From Acholeplasmatales bacterium (lineage in GTDB: Bacteria > Bacillota_I > Bacilli_A > Acholeplasmatales > Anaeroplasmataceae), in the NCBI GenBank assembly GCA_024697825.1, contig JAILEP010000142.1, positions 1 to 34,667 of the forward strand: a stretch of 34,667 nucleotides of DNA, written 5' to 3'. The notes beneath the pieces were generated by a model. That model ran no database searches and had not been told where the DNA came from. It worked only from the letters and a program-made list of their open reading frames with translations. How positions within the stretch are numbered: position 1 is the stretch's first letter; each line of letters begins with the position of its first letter. Shown here in pieces: positions 1 through 6,257 of the stretch. A program made the translations under genes and the position numbers.

Positions 1-212
1 TCCTCATTACCTGCATAAGCTACATAATCCCATACTTCTCCAGCTTGAACGCCCTGAGATACATAATTTAAATAGTCGTTGTCATTATCTTTATTGCTTG
101 TATAGAAATTCCTAGCTTTGATACTATTTGCAACTGACTTATTGGATTTATCTGCAGTTTCTGGCACAGGTTTATAATATTTAATTCTTACTAATACATT
201 AGGACTATCCAC
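1..212 (-). CDS. Putative relaxase, N-terminal fragment (cut by window edge)
   Basis: The frame is open from a GTG at 212-210 to the window edge, giving 70 residues with no stop. The GTG overlaps the stop codon of the upstream gene (TAGTG), and a GAGG lies 9-12 nt before it, so the two genes look translationally coupled. The start reads VDSPNVLVRIKYYKP and later YLNYVSQGVQ. Relaxases of Firmicutes mobilizable elements often have a comparable basic N-terminal strand followed by a Y-x-NY segment, but no His-triad motif falls within the visible part. The call therefore leans on the neighbour: a ribbon-helix-helix protein directly upstream is the usual partner of a relaxase. Another element-encoded protein is possible. 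Confidence 0.4.
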   Translation of the reverse strand, partial: MDSPNVLVRIKYYKPVPETADKSNKSVANSIKARNFYTSNKDNDNDYLNYVSQGVQAGEVWDYVAYAGNE

Positions 213-664
213 TACTTAGAAGCCTCAAGAATCATTTTCTTAATCTTCTCTGGAATGTCATCATAGAATCCAGAAGCAATATCTTCTTTATCTACTGGCA
301 CACCAAGTGAAATATCCAATACTACACCTAATATTTCAGACCCTAATAATAACAATGCATCATTATAAGATTTATTAGTTCTATCTTTACTTAATAAGTA
401 TGCTATTAATCTATCTACACTTTCTTTTAAAGACACAATATGTGTGTTTATAGTTGTAATACTAGAATTAATATTATTAGATTCAGTAGAATCAGAATGA
501 GTTTTCTTATATTCATCTAATCCTGAACGAATCATTTGTTGAACAAAATCATTTTTGCTCATTGCATCACCATTAAATATTGCAAGTCTAGACATCTTAT
601 TAATGTCTTCATTGAACTTAGAGTCTGAAATACGAATTGTTAATTTATTCTTATCAATTCCCAT
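212..664 (-). CDS. Ribbon-helix-helix relaxosome accessory-type protein
   Basis: 150 residues. The N-terminus (KLTIRISDSKFNEDINKMSR, then SKNDFVQQMIRSGLDEYKK, residues about 7-55) has the beta-strand plus two-helix pattern of a ribbon-helix-helix DNA-binding domain. A Ser/Thr/Asn-rich linker and a helical, probably coiled-coil segment (about 65-95) follow. The start is supported by AAAGGAG 9 nt before ATG 664. In mobilizable elements such proteins (MobC/relaxosome type) bind oriT and recruit the relaxase. Here the coupled downstream gene is the candidate relaxase and the upstream non-coding DNA holds iteron-like repeats that could be its target. The specific family was not identified; an autoregulator is the alternative. 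Confidence 0.6.
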   Translation of the reverse strand: MGIDKNKLTIRISDSKFNEDINKMSRLAIFNGDAMSKNDFVQQMIRSGLDEYKKTHSDSTESNNINSSITTINTHIVSLKESVDRLIAYLLSKDRTNKSYNDALLLLGSEILGVVLDISLGVPVDKEDIASGFYDDIPEKIKKMILEASK

Positions 665-824
665 ATCTTATCTCTCCTTTACATTTTTCTTCTTTAATCT
701 ACCCTTATGGGCTTCAAACAATCATATTAAATCACCATCCTTTGAAGAGAGATTTAAACGAACTATAACGAACGAAATTTATCTCCCTTCACTATATGGA
801 GAAATGAAGGCCATTTTGGGGACC
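665..824. other. Candidate origin of transfer / iteron region
   Basis: This 160-bp gap between the sigma-like and ribbon-helix-helix genes has dense repeats. On the minus strand GTTCGTT occurs twice with a 3-nt spacer (10-bp period, within 752-775). Inverted pairs include CTTCAAA/TTTGAAG (from about 710 to 747) and CCTTCA/TGAAGG (from about 784 to 810). A GGGGACCC block lies near 818-825. Iterons next to inverted repeats beside relaxosome genes are typical of oriT, but no published nic consensus was matched, so this is inference from layout. Confidence 0.35.
752..768 (+). repeat. 17-bp direct repeat, left copy
   Basis: The sequence ATTTAAACGAACTATAA is identical to 9692-9708 in the same orientation, 8.9 kb away. 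In this copy it overlaps two full GTTCGTT (minus strand) iterons. It may be an attachment-site core, an oriT element, or a binding site shared by two regulatory regions. Confidence 0.6.
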
Positions 825-1223
825 CTATTTTGAAAAAAATTTTAAATATTTATTTTTTATTTGATTAAAAGTTTTTGTTATTGCCTTGTGTTCTACGTTT
901 TCGATTCGGGAAATTTCACGAAATGAATATCCTTCCTCTCTTAATTTCAATCTTCGAAGCTGAACTTCTGTAAGTGTCTTATAGAATTCTTCAATTCTTC
1001 TTTTTGATTCATCAAGTATTGCTTTTTCGCAAGGATCTAATGACTCGTCTTGTTCCCAATCGCCTTCATAATCATAATCATCTAGAGATTGTTTAACCCA
1101 ATAACGCCATTTTCTTTCATCATTTTCGAATTCCTTTTCCATTTCTTTGTATTGGTTACCAAATTCTTCAGTTACCTCTACCTCACTAACATCTCCATTA
1201 GCAAATTCATATTTAATAATCAT
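825..1223 (-). CDS. Small sigma-70 region-4-like protein of the mobile element
   Basis: 132 residues. The N-terminal 65 residues are acidic and aromatic (DDYDYEGDWEQDESLDP). The C-terminal part (about residues 85-130, LTEVQLRRLKLREEGYSFRE, then SRIENVEHKAITKTFNQI) has the helix-turn-helix spacing of sigma-70 region 4, with no region 2. AGGAG 6-7 nt before ATG 1223 supports the start. Short region-4-only proteins are common in ICE, IME and phage modules, for example Orf7 of the Tn916 type, where they take part in transfer-gene control. The gene sits just downstream of an intrinsic terminator at 1272-1320, so its expression probably depends on read-through. Its role as a true sigma factor is inferred. 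Confidence 0.65.
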   Translation of the reverse strand: MIIKYEFANGDVSEVEVTEEFGNQYKEMEKEFENDERKWRYWVKQSLDDYDYEGDWEQDESLDPCEKAILDESKRRIEEFYKTLTEVQLRRLKLREEGYSFREISRIENVEHKAITKTFNQIKNKYLKFFSK

Positions 1224-1262
1224 TTTTTCTCCTAAAGAAATAATCCTTAGGAGAAGCTATAT

Positions 1263-1340
1263 CCTTAAATGAAAATAAAAAGACGAGCTAAAAAATAGAT
1301 ATACTATTTCCTGCCCGTCTTGCGGTTCACCTAAGGACAT
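1263..1340 (-). CDS. Candidate 25-codon leader peptide overlapping a terminator
   Basis: A 25-residue frame starts at ATG 1340-1338 (MSLGEPQDGQEIVYIYFL...) and ends in TAA at 1263. CAGGAAA precedes the ATG with about 6 nt spacing. The 3' half of the frame runs through both arms of the 1281-1320 terminator hairpin, so a translating ribosome would melt it. Too short to judge as a protein; proposed only because of this geometry. Confidence 0.35.
1272..1320 (-). terminator. Intrinsic terminator / attenuator before the sigma-like gene
   Basis: On the minus strand AGACGGGC...GCTCGTCT forms an 8-bp stem with one G-U pair. GAAATAG/CTATTTT extends it inward, and a T-rich tail lies at 1272-1280. It lies 48 nt upstream of the sigma-like start and within the candidate leader peptide, so it would limit read-through into the mobilization genes. 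Confidence 0.65.
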
Positions 1341-1381
1341 ATTAAATTTCCTGCGTATTCTCTTCGTCCGCCGACTGAATA

Positions 1382-1540
1382 TTATTGTATAATTTCTTCT
1401 CTTACTACTTGGTATGTTTCCATTGATATATAAATCTTTACACCTTTAAACTGTGTAATAATCAGCTTATTTACAACATCAATTTCACAAGCTAGTTTCC
1501 CTGTGGCATTTCCACAGGAGTATCTTATTTTTGTGGTCAT
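1382..1540 (-). CDS. Small hypothetical protein (52 aa)
   Basis: The start is the ATG at 1540 (MTTKIRYSCGNATGKLACEI), because AAAGGAG lies 8 nt upstream; a longer in-frame reading from 1597 has no ribosome binding site. The product is 52 residues of mixed strand and helix with two Cys (Cys9, Cys17) and no membrane segment or recognisable motif. It lies between the two candidate attenuators, downstream of the zinc-ribbon gene and upstream of the sigma-like gene, so it belongs to the mobilization transcript. Function unknown; a regulatory role is plausible only from position. Confidence 0.55.
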   Translation of the reverse strand: MTTKIRYSCGNATGKLACEIDVVNKLIITQFKGVKIYISMETYQVVREEIIQ

Positions 1541-1558
1541 GAGTATTTCTCCTTTCTT

Positions 1559-1682
1559 GAAAAATAAAAACCCTACAAATAACAACAAATAAAACATGAA
1601 TTACGAAATAAAACCTGTATTACTGTCATTACTTGTAGGGCCTAGATAACTTTATTATCATAATAGTTTCCGTTCCTACAAC
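1559..1682 (-). promoter_or_regulatory. Three-segment transcription attenuator
   Basis: Three complementary segments lie in the minus-strand leader: A GTTGTAGG (1682-1675), B CCCTACAAGTAATGAC (1640-1625) and C GTTGTTATTTGTAGGG (1586-1571). B and C pair over 16 positions with three or four G-U pairs and are followed by a T-rich run (1570-1559), making a terminator. A can instead pair with B, aided by CATTA/TAATG, making an antiterminator. A 32-codon frame (1740-1642) runs over A and stops 1 nt before B, but it has no convincing ribosome binding site. Confidence 0.65.
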
Positions 1683-1758
1683 TTATTAATGCATCAAGTG
1701 CCGGACTTATGATTAAAACTGCCTCAATCCTTAAAAGCATAAACGTTGTATATTAAAT

Positions 1759-1998
1759 TTAATCTAAGCATCTTTCATGCTTATTCTTCTCTTTCTGGAC
1801 ACATAAATTATATGACCATACGCTTAATTGCGTCGAACCATTTTCGGTTCTTGTGGCTAGAATGCTTGCTCCGCAATTATTACATTTAAAGGTTACTTTA
1901 ACAAATTGTTTACCGTTTCCTAGAAATGCACCACATTCTGGACACATTAAATTAGAATTATTAACATTTCCCGTATAGAGCTCCTTTCTCATGACCAC
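1759..1998 (-). CDS. Zinc-ribbon protein (CPECG...CNNCG)
   Basis: 79 residues. Two knuckles, CPECG (residues 19-23) and CNNCG (39-43), form a four-Cys zinc ribbon; the flanking segments are short and polar. The start is taken as GTG 1998 because GGAG lies 8 nt upstream; the ATG two codons later lacks a good site. Small Cys-rich zinc-ribbon proteins occupy the same place in Tn916-like elements (Orf6, the cysteine-rich KTR type), but sequence identity to those is not evident. It is the first gene of the mobilization transcript, and its 5' end faces the promoter of a rightward RNA. Function unknown; nucleic-acid binding is possible. Confidence 0.55.
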   Translation of the reverse strand: MVMRKELYTGNVNNSNLMCPECGAFLGNGKQFVKVTFKCNNCGASILATRTENGSTQLSVWSYNLCVQKEKNKHERCLD

Positions 1999-2027
1999 TT
2001 GTCAAACTCCAACTAAAATGCTATAAT
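1999..2027 (+). promoter_or_regulatory. Promoter of the rightward short RNA
   Basis: TTGTCA at 1999-2004, a 17-nt spacer, then a perfect TATAAT at 2022-2027. The -35 box abuts the start codon of the leftward zinc-ribbon gene, and no rightward protein gene follows. Confidence 0.65.
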
Positions 2028-2033
2028 AATAAT

Positions 2034-2088
2034 TGGTTATAGTGTATATAGCACTTATTAGAGGTATGACAAAGTCATGCCTTTTTTA
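2034..2088 (+). ncRNA. Candidate short antisense RNA with its own terminator
   Basis: The promoter at 1999-2027 predicts a start near 2034. The transcript would end after a 9-bp hairpin (AGGTATGAC-AAA-GTCATGCC, 2062-2079/2080) followed by six T's, about 55 nt in all. It contains no open frame worth naming. It would be antisense to the promoter and far 5' leader of the zinc-ribbon operon. Promoter and terminator are seen directly; the RNA is inferred. Confidence 0.5.
2045..2072 (-). promoter_or_regulatory. Possible leftward promoter of the mobilization operon
   Basis: On the minus strand TTGTCA (2072-2067), a 16-nt spacer and TATATA (2050-2045) predict a start near 2038. Its -35 box lies inside the terminator hairpin of the rightward RNA, so the two promoters face each other with nearly abutting start points. 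Confidence 0.4.
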
Positions 2089-2122
2089 TTTTTCAAATGC
2101 AATTATAATTACATTTAAAATC

Positions 2123-3376
2123 TTATTGTGATATTACATCAATATAATAACTAGGTGATTTACCTGATAAAAACTTTTCAAGATTTGGGTCTTCAATGGC
2201 TTCTTTTTCAACAAAATCACTATATGATTCCAATCCATAATAATTCATTATTTTAATTAGATTTAGTGCATCAGGTTTCCCATCACCAATTTCAATTCTT
2301 TGGTATGTTCTAAGGTTAATATCCATAGCTTCAGCAGCATCTTTTTGAGAGATACCCATTTGTTCTCTTTTGCTAATTATATTAGAGTAATCAAATTTCA
2401 TACACTTAGGACCTGTATATTCCTCTATCCAAAGTATTGTTTTTTCATCATCAAACAAATCATCATCAACAGTAGTTTCATTAGCTAAAAATACTCTAGA
2501 GTCATTTTTTAACTCAATCACAATAGAACCTTCAATTGATGAATTAAATTGATTTGCAACAAAATCAGGAACTGTATTTAGATCAACTGTTGGTCTTCGT
2601 CTCTTAATTTCACCAATGTTCTCGCACCATACTCCAATCCATTTTAAAATTGGATCTCCATTTTCATCAAATGGAAATTCTCCAAGTAAAATCATTCTTT
2701 TATTTCCTTTTTTAGTAGTAACAACCCTATAATCCTCAGCAAAATAAATATATGGCTTTTGTTGTGTTGCAACAAGTTCATTATTCAATGCTGTAAGAAT
2801 ATTTTTGGGAAATACATTACTTTCTTCAACAGTGTTCAATAAGCCAATATATTGGAACCATTTAGCGAACACTTCAAAATTTTTTGTATCTCCACATTGT
2901 GACATAATATAACCAGTCATTTTTTCAAATGGAATTTCAAAATCATAATAAACTCGTTCAAGCATCTTATATAAAGGCTCAAAATCTATATTCTTGTACC
3001 ACTCAATAGCTTGTCCGTACCAATCATCTTCTTCATCTAATACGCCTTGTTTCTTATTTATATATTTGGCATATCCATAAAAAATATCTGTTACTGTTCC
3101 ATATGTACCATCATTCTTTAATGTAACATCATTAAAATAAATAGGAACACGTCTAATAAACCCTGCTTTATTAATAGGTTTAAACTCATTCAAATAAGAG
3201 AAATTAATACTTTGCTTCCCTTTTTCTGTTAAGAAATTAACAAACACATCAAAAGTAATAATCTCGTTATCATTTACATAACCAATTATTCCTTCTACGT
3301 TAAAATAGTTTGGATTGATTATTTTTCTTAATGTTAACTCATCAATTTGTGTCATTTCACTTTTTAAATTAAACAT
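2123..3376 (-). CDS. XRE-family helix-turn-helix protein with a long unidentified N-terminal region
   Basis: 417 residues from ATG 3376, chosen because AAAGGAGG lies 8 nt before it; a longer reading from 3397 would place the ribosome binding site inside the coding sequence. The first 330 residues are soluble, rich in Asp, Tyr and Asn, and match no family I recognise. Residues about 331-382 (ISKREQMGISQKDAAEAMDI, then RTYQRIEIGDGKP) form a typical XRE helix-turn-helix, and a short acidic tail follows. A consensus promoter lies upstream amid several TGTCA half-sites, suggesting autoregulation. The type III R-M operon ends just upstream, and the mobilization operon follows downstream, so it could control either. 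The N-terminal part may be a sensor or effector domain. Confidence 0.65.
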   Translation of the reverse strand: MFNLKSEMTQIDELTLRKIINPNYFNVEGIIGYVNDNEIITFDVFVNFLTEKGKQSINFSYLNEFKPINKAGFIRRVPIYFNDVTLKNDGTYGTVTDIFYGYAKYINKKQGVLDEEDDWYGQAIEWYKNIDFEPLYKMLERVYYDFEIPFEKMTGYIMSQCGDTKNFEVFAKWFQYIGLLNTVEESNVFPKNILTALNNELVATQQKPYIYFAEDYRVVTTKKGNKRMILLGEFPFDENGDPILKWIGVWCENIGEIKRRRPTVDLNTVPDFVANQFNSSIEGSIVIELKNDSRVFLANETTVDDDLFDDEKTILWIEEYTGPKCMKFDYSNIISKREQMGISQKDAAEAMDINLRTYQRIEIGDGKPDALNLIKIMNYYGLESYSDFVEKEAIEDPNLEKFLSGKSPSYYIDVISQ

Positions 3377-3408
3377 ATAAAAAACCTCCTTTTTCAATGT
3401 TCAAACAC

Positions 3409-3437
3409 ATTATATATGTTTTTTATGTCACTGTCAA
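3409..3437 (-). promoter_or_regulatory. Promoter of the XRE gene
   Basis: Perfect TTGACA (3437-3432), 17-nt spacer and perfect TATAAT (3414-3409), predicting a start near 3402. The -35 box lies within the GTCA-A-TGAC palindrome at 3433-3441. Confidence 0.8.
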
Positions 3438-3525
3438 TGACTTTTATATATTTTTTGTCATTTTCTACGACAGTTTTGACGCTGATTGTCAAAATTTCAT
3501 CTTAAAATAGACGACAATTTTGTCG
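3426..3525. promoter_or_regulatory. Operator-like array of TGTCA half-sites
   Basis: About eight TGTCA/TGACA-like half-sites occur in 100 bp. Inverted pairs include GTCA-A-TGAC (3433-3441), TTTTGAC-N7-GTCAAAA (3474-3494) and CGACAA-TT-TTGTCG (3512-3525). The spacing varies, as in phage-type operators. The likely binder is the XRE protein encoded next to it. Confidence 0.5.
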
Positions 3526-3528
3526 AAT

Positions 3529-3564
3529 AAAAAAATAGATACTATACAAAAATGTATAGTATCT
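3529..3564 (-). terminator. Terminator of the mod-res operon
   Basis: A perfect 11-bp inverted repeat (AGATACTATAC, 3537-3547 with 3554-3564, 6-nt loop) is followed on the minus strand by seven T's in an AT-rich tail. It lies 23 bp after the res stop codon. Confidence 0.85.
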
Positions 3565-3587
3565 AAAAATTTTTTAATTTTATATAT

Positions 3588-6257
3588 TTATTCTTGAATA
3601 AATCTTTGCATTAAGTTATTGAAACTTGAATTAGATGCTACTTCATTATCTGGTATAAATAGATATTTAAAAGGCTTATGCCCATTTGCAATATTATATT
3701 CACTAGCTACTTTACAGTAAGCAATTGCACGTTCCTTTTTAGCAACGACATCTGGATCAGTTAGTTTTCTTCTATCCTTTACTTCTACCAAATAATACAT
3801 ATCAGATGTTTCAACCACAAAATCAGGTTCATATCTATGTCCACGATTGTAAGTAATATTAAATTGACGTGAACTAGGTCTAAGCCACTGAATAACTTCT
3901 GGAGAATTTTCGCAGGCTATTGCAAATAGTCTTTCTGGATTACTATCAAACTTATATGGTGTCGTTACAGATTTTCTTGCTCCATCATAAGTAATAGAAC
4001 GAATGTCACCTTCTGGCTCTTCATTAATGTTTTTGATATCTCCAGATACATCCACTAAGTAATTTGATATAACAGTTTCAATGCCAGATACAACTTCCAC
4101 AATACCATTATACTTTACAGCTAGATGCTGTAATAATTGATTTTTAAATTTATTTGTTATATCTCTTTTATACATTAAAATAATGTTTCTTACTTCTTCT
4201 TCATTGAATCTTTCTCTATAATACTTCAAAAATTGAATAACAACTTTTTGAATGATTTTAGGACATTTTTCATAGTCAATCTCGCTGATTTCTCTTATTC
4301 CATCAACTAGTACTTTTTCAGGTTTTATCGTGTTAAAATCAATGACGCTTCCCTTAATAATTTGAGTTTCTTCTCTTGAATCTAAAAGATTTTTAATTAA
4401 AATTTCATTCGCAATTGGTACATAATTCATTTGAGATAAATCTAAATCAAAATCTTGAATTATATATTCTTCATCACCAAACTCTTCAGTTCTTATCTTT
4501 GGAATAAACATTTGTCTTTCTTGAACATTATTTATAATATTTTCGCCAACACGTGTTACTCCAAACATAGCGTCAATTATTCTTTGAACATCAGTATTGT
4601 CTGTAAATCTTTCACCTAAATCTTTTTCTGTTTGCTCTATAACTTGTTGAGTACTTACTATTTGTCCAGGATTTTGTCTAACTTGGTTATTAGTTGCTTG
4701 AGTAACAGCAGATACAATTTCATTATAGATATCTCTATGCTCTTGATTATTGTGATCTAATCCAGCCTCTGATAATACTTCTTGTCTTTGCTCATTATCA
4801 TCGAATAATGTTTGGATTACTGGAACAACATGACGTTCTCTTTCTGTCTCGGCATAAATTACACCTTCAGCATTAAAAATAGAATCTCCTCTTTGAGCTT
4901 CAGCAATAATTTCATCAAACTTATCATGAGCAGTTATCGTAACTGAGTCAATCATTTTTTCTCCAGTACGTTTACCATATGGCAATCTTAGACCTCTACC
5001 TACAGTTTGCTCTCTAAGTGTTTTACTTGTCGCTGTTCTTAAAGGAACTATTGTATATAGATTATTAACATCCCATCCTTCTTTTAAAATATTGACATGA
5101 ATAACAATCTCGATTGGATTATCAACCTTTTCAACATCCAATAACAACTTGATATTTTCCTCTTTTTCTGCACCTTTTTGATTAGAGTGCACCATGATAA
5201 CCTTATTCTTATATAAACCATTTCTAAAGGCATCAGATTGAATATATTCTAATACCTGTTGTGCATGTGTTGTGTCTTTACAAACAATCAACATAAAAGG
5301 TTTTACCAATTTAACACCATTATTAACAGAGTACTTTTTTAATTCTAATTTCATATTTTCGTGATGCCTTATGCCATCATTAATCATAGTCTTATCAAGC
5401 TCTTCAGAAGTAAAATTATAACTATTTATATCTCTTCTAGTCAAAGCATAAGGAGTTCTCGTGTATCCATCTTTAATTGCTTTACTTAAAGGATATTCAT
5501 AAACAACATTTTTAAACAATATTGTCTTACTTCCATCTTGAACTTGAGGTGTAGCAGTCAATTCCAATCCTAAAACAGGATTTAAATCATTTATTGCCTT
5601 TGCACTTGACTTAGCTCTATAATGATGTGATTCATCCATTATCAAAACCAAATCATCTAAAGATTTCAAATAATCAAAGAAACTTTGACCCAAATACTCA
5701 TTTATACTTAACATATTTCTTTCATCAGAATTAAATTTAGAAATATTAAAAATAAAAATATTTATTGATTCAGAATCTCCAATTGCATGTGCAGGTCTAT
5801 TTCTATAGTCATCATCAGCCCATATATTAGGTGTCTGAGTAGTAAAACAACTTACTCCTCTGAACACATACTTTTCATTATCAGAAGCTGGATTACCTAA
5901 ATCATTTTTAAGTTTGTTATAAATTGTTAAATTAGGTGCTACCACAAAAAAGTTTCTTATTCCTTTATTTGTATATAGATATGTCATAAATGCACCCATT
6001 AATTTAGTTTTTCCTACACCTGTAGCAAGTGCAAATGTCATAGACATAAATGAATGCTCAAATTCTTTAAAAATTGGATAGACATCATGAATGGAATCAG
6101 CAGCATTTTGTAAATTAGTCTCTTTTCCCAATTGTATTTCATCTAAAATAGAATCTAATATTTTTACACTTTGTTTCTGCGGCTTTCTCAATGACATCAC
6201 ATTAGAAATAGTATCAATATTAAATTCTGGATATAAAGGATAATTAATATTATTCAT
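3588..6257 (-). CDS. res: Type III restriction enzyme, Res (helicase-nuclease) subunit
   Basis: 889 residues from ATG 6257, with GAGGAGG 9 nt upstream inside the end of mod. The Res subunit, in complex with Mod, uses ATP to communicate along DNA and cuts near unmethylated sites. Superfamily-2 motifs are visible: Walker A ATGVGKT (78-84), DESH (208-211), TATP (234-237) and QTVGRGLR (417-424). The C-terminal PD-(D/E)xK nuclease core is YEPDF (Asp812) followed by EVK (825-827). All catalytic residues are present, so the enzyme looks intact. The gene overlaps mod by 8 nt (ATGAATAA) and is followed by a strong terminator. It is AT-rich like the rest of the island, which fits horizontal transfer. 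Confidence 0.93.
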   Translation of the reverse strand: MNNINYPLYPEFNIDTISNVMSLRKPQKQSVKILDSILDEIQLGKETNLQNAADSIHDVYPIFKEFEHSFMSMTFALATGVGKTKLMGAFMTYLYTNKGIRNFFVVAPNLTIYNKLKNDLGNPASDNEKYVFRGVSCFTTQTPNIWADDDYRNRPAHAIGDSESINIFIFNISKFNSDERNMLSINEYLGQSFFDYLKSLDDLVLIMDESHHYRAKSSAKAINDLNPVLGLELTATPQVQDGSKTILFKNVVYEYPLSKAIKDGYTRTPYALTRRDINSYNFTSEELDKTMINDGIRHHENMKLELKKYSVNNGVKLVKPFMLIVCKDTTHAQQVLEYIQSDAFRNGLYKNKVIMVHSNQKGAEKEENIKLLLDVEKVDNPIEIVIHVNILKEGWDVNNLYTIVPLRTATSKTLREQTVGRGLRLPYGKRTGEKMIDSVTITAHDKFDEIIAEAQRGDSIFNAEGVIYAETERERHVVPVIQTLFDDNEQRQEVLSEAGLDHNNQEHRDIYNEIVSAVTQATNNQVRQNPGQIVSTQQVIEQTEKDLGERFTDNTDVQRIIDAMFGVTRVGENIINNVQERQMFIPKIRTEEFGDEEYIIQDFDLDLSQMNYVPIANEILIKNLLDSREETQIIKGSVIDFNTIKPEKVLVDGIREISEIDYEKCPKIIQKVVIQFLKYYRERFNEEEVRNIILMYKRDITNKFKNQLLQHLAVKYNGIVEVVSGIETVISNYLVDVSGDIKNINEEPEGDIRSITYDGARKSVTTPYKFDSNPERLFAIACENSPEVIQWLRPSSRQFNITYNRGHRYEPDFVVETSDMYYLVEVKDRRKLTDPDVVAKKERAIAYCKVASEYNIANGHKPFKYLFIPDNEVASNSSFNNLMQRFIQE

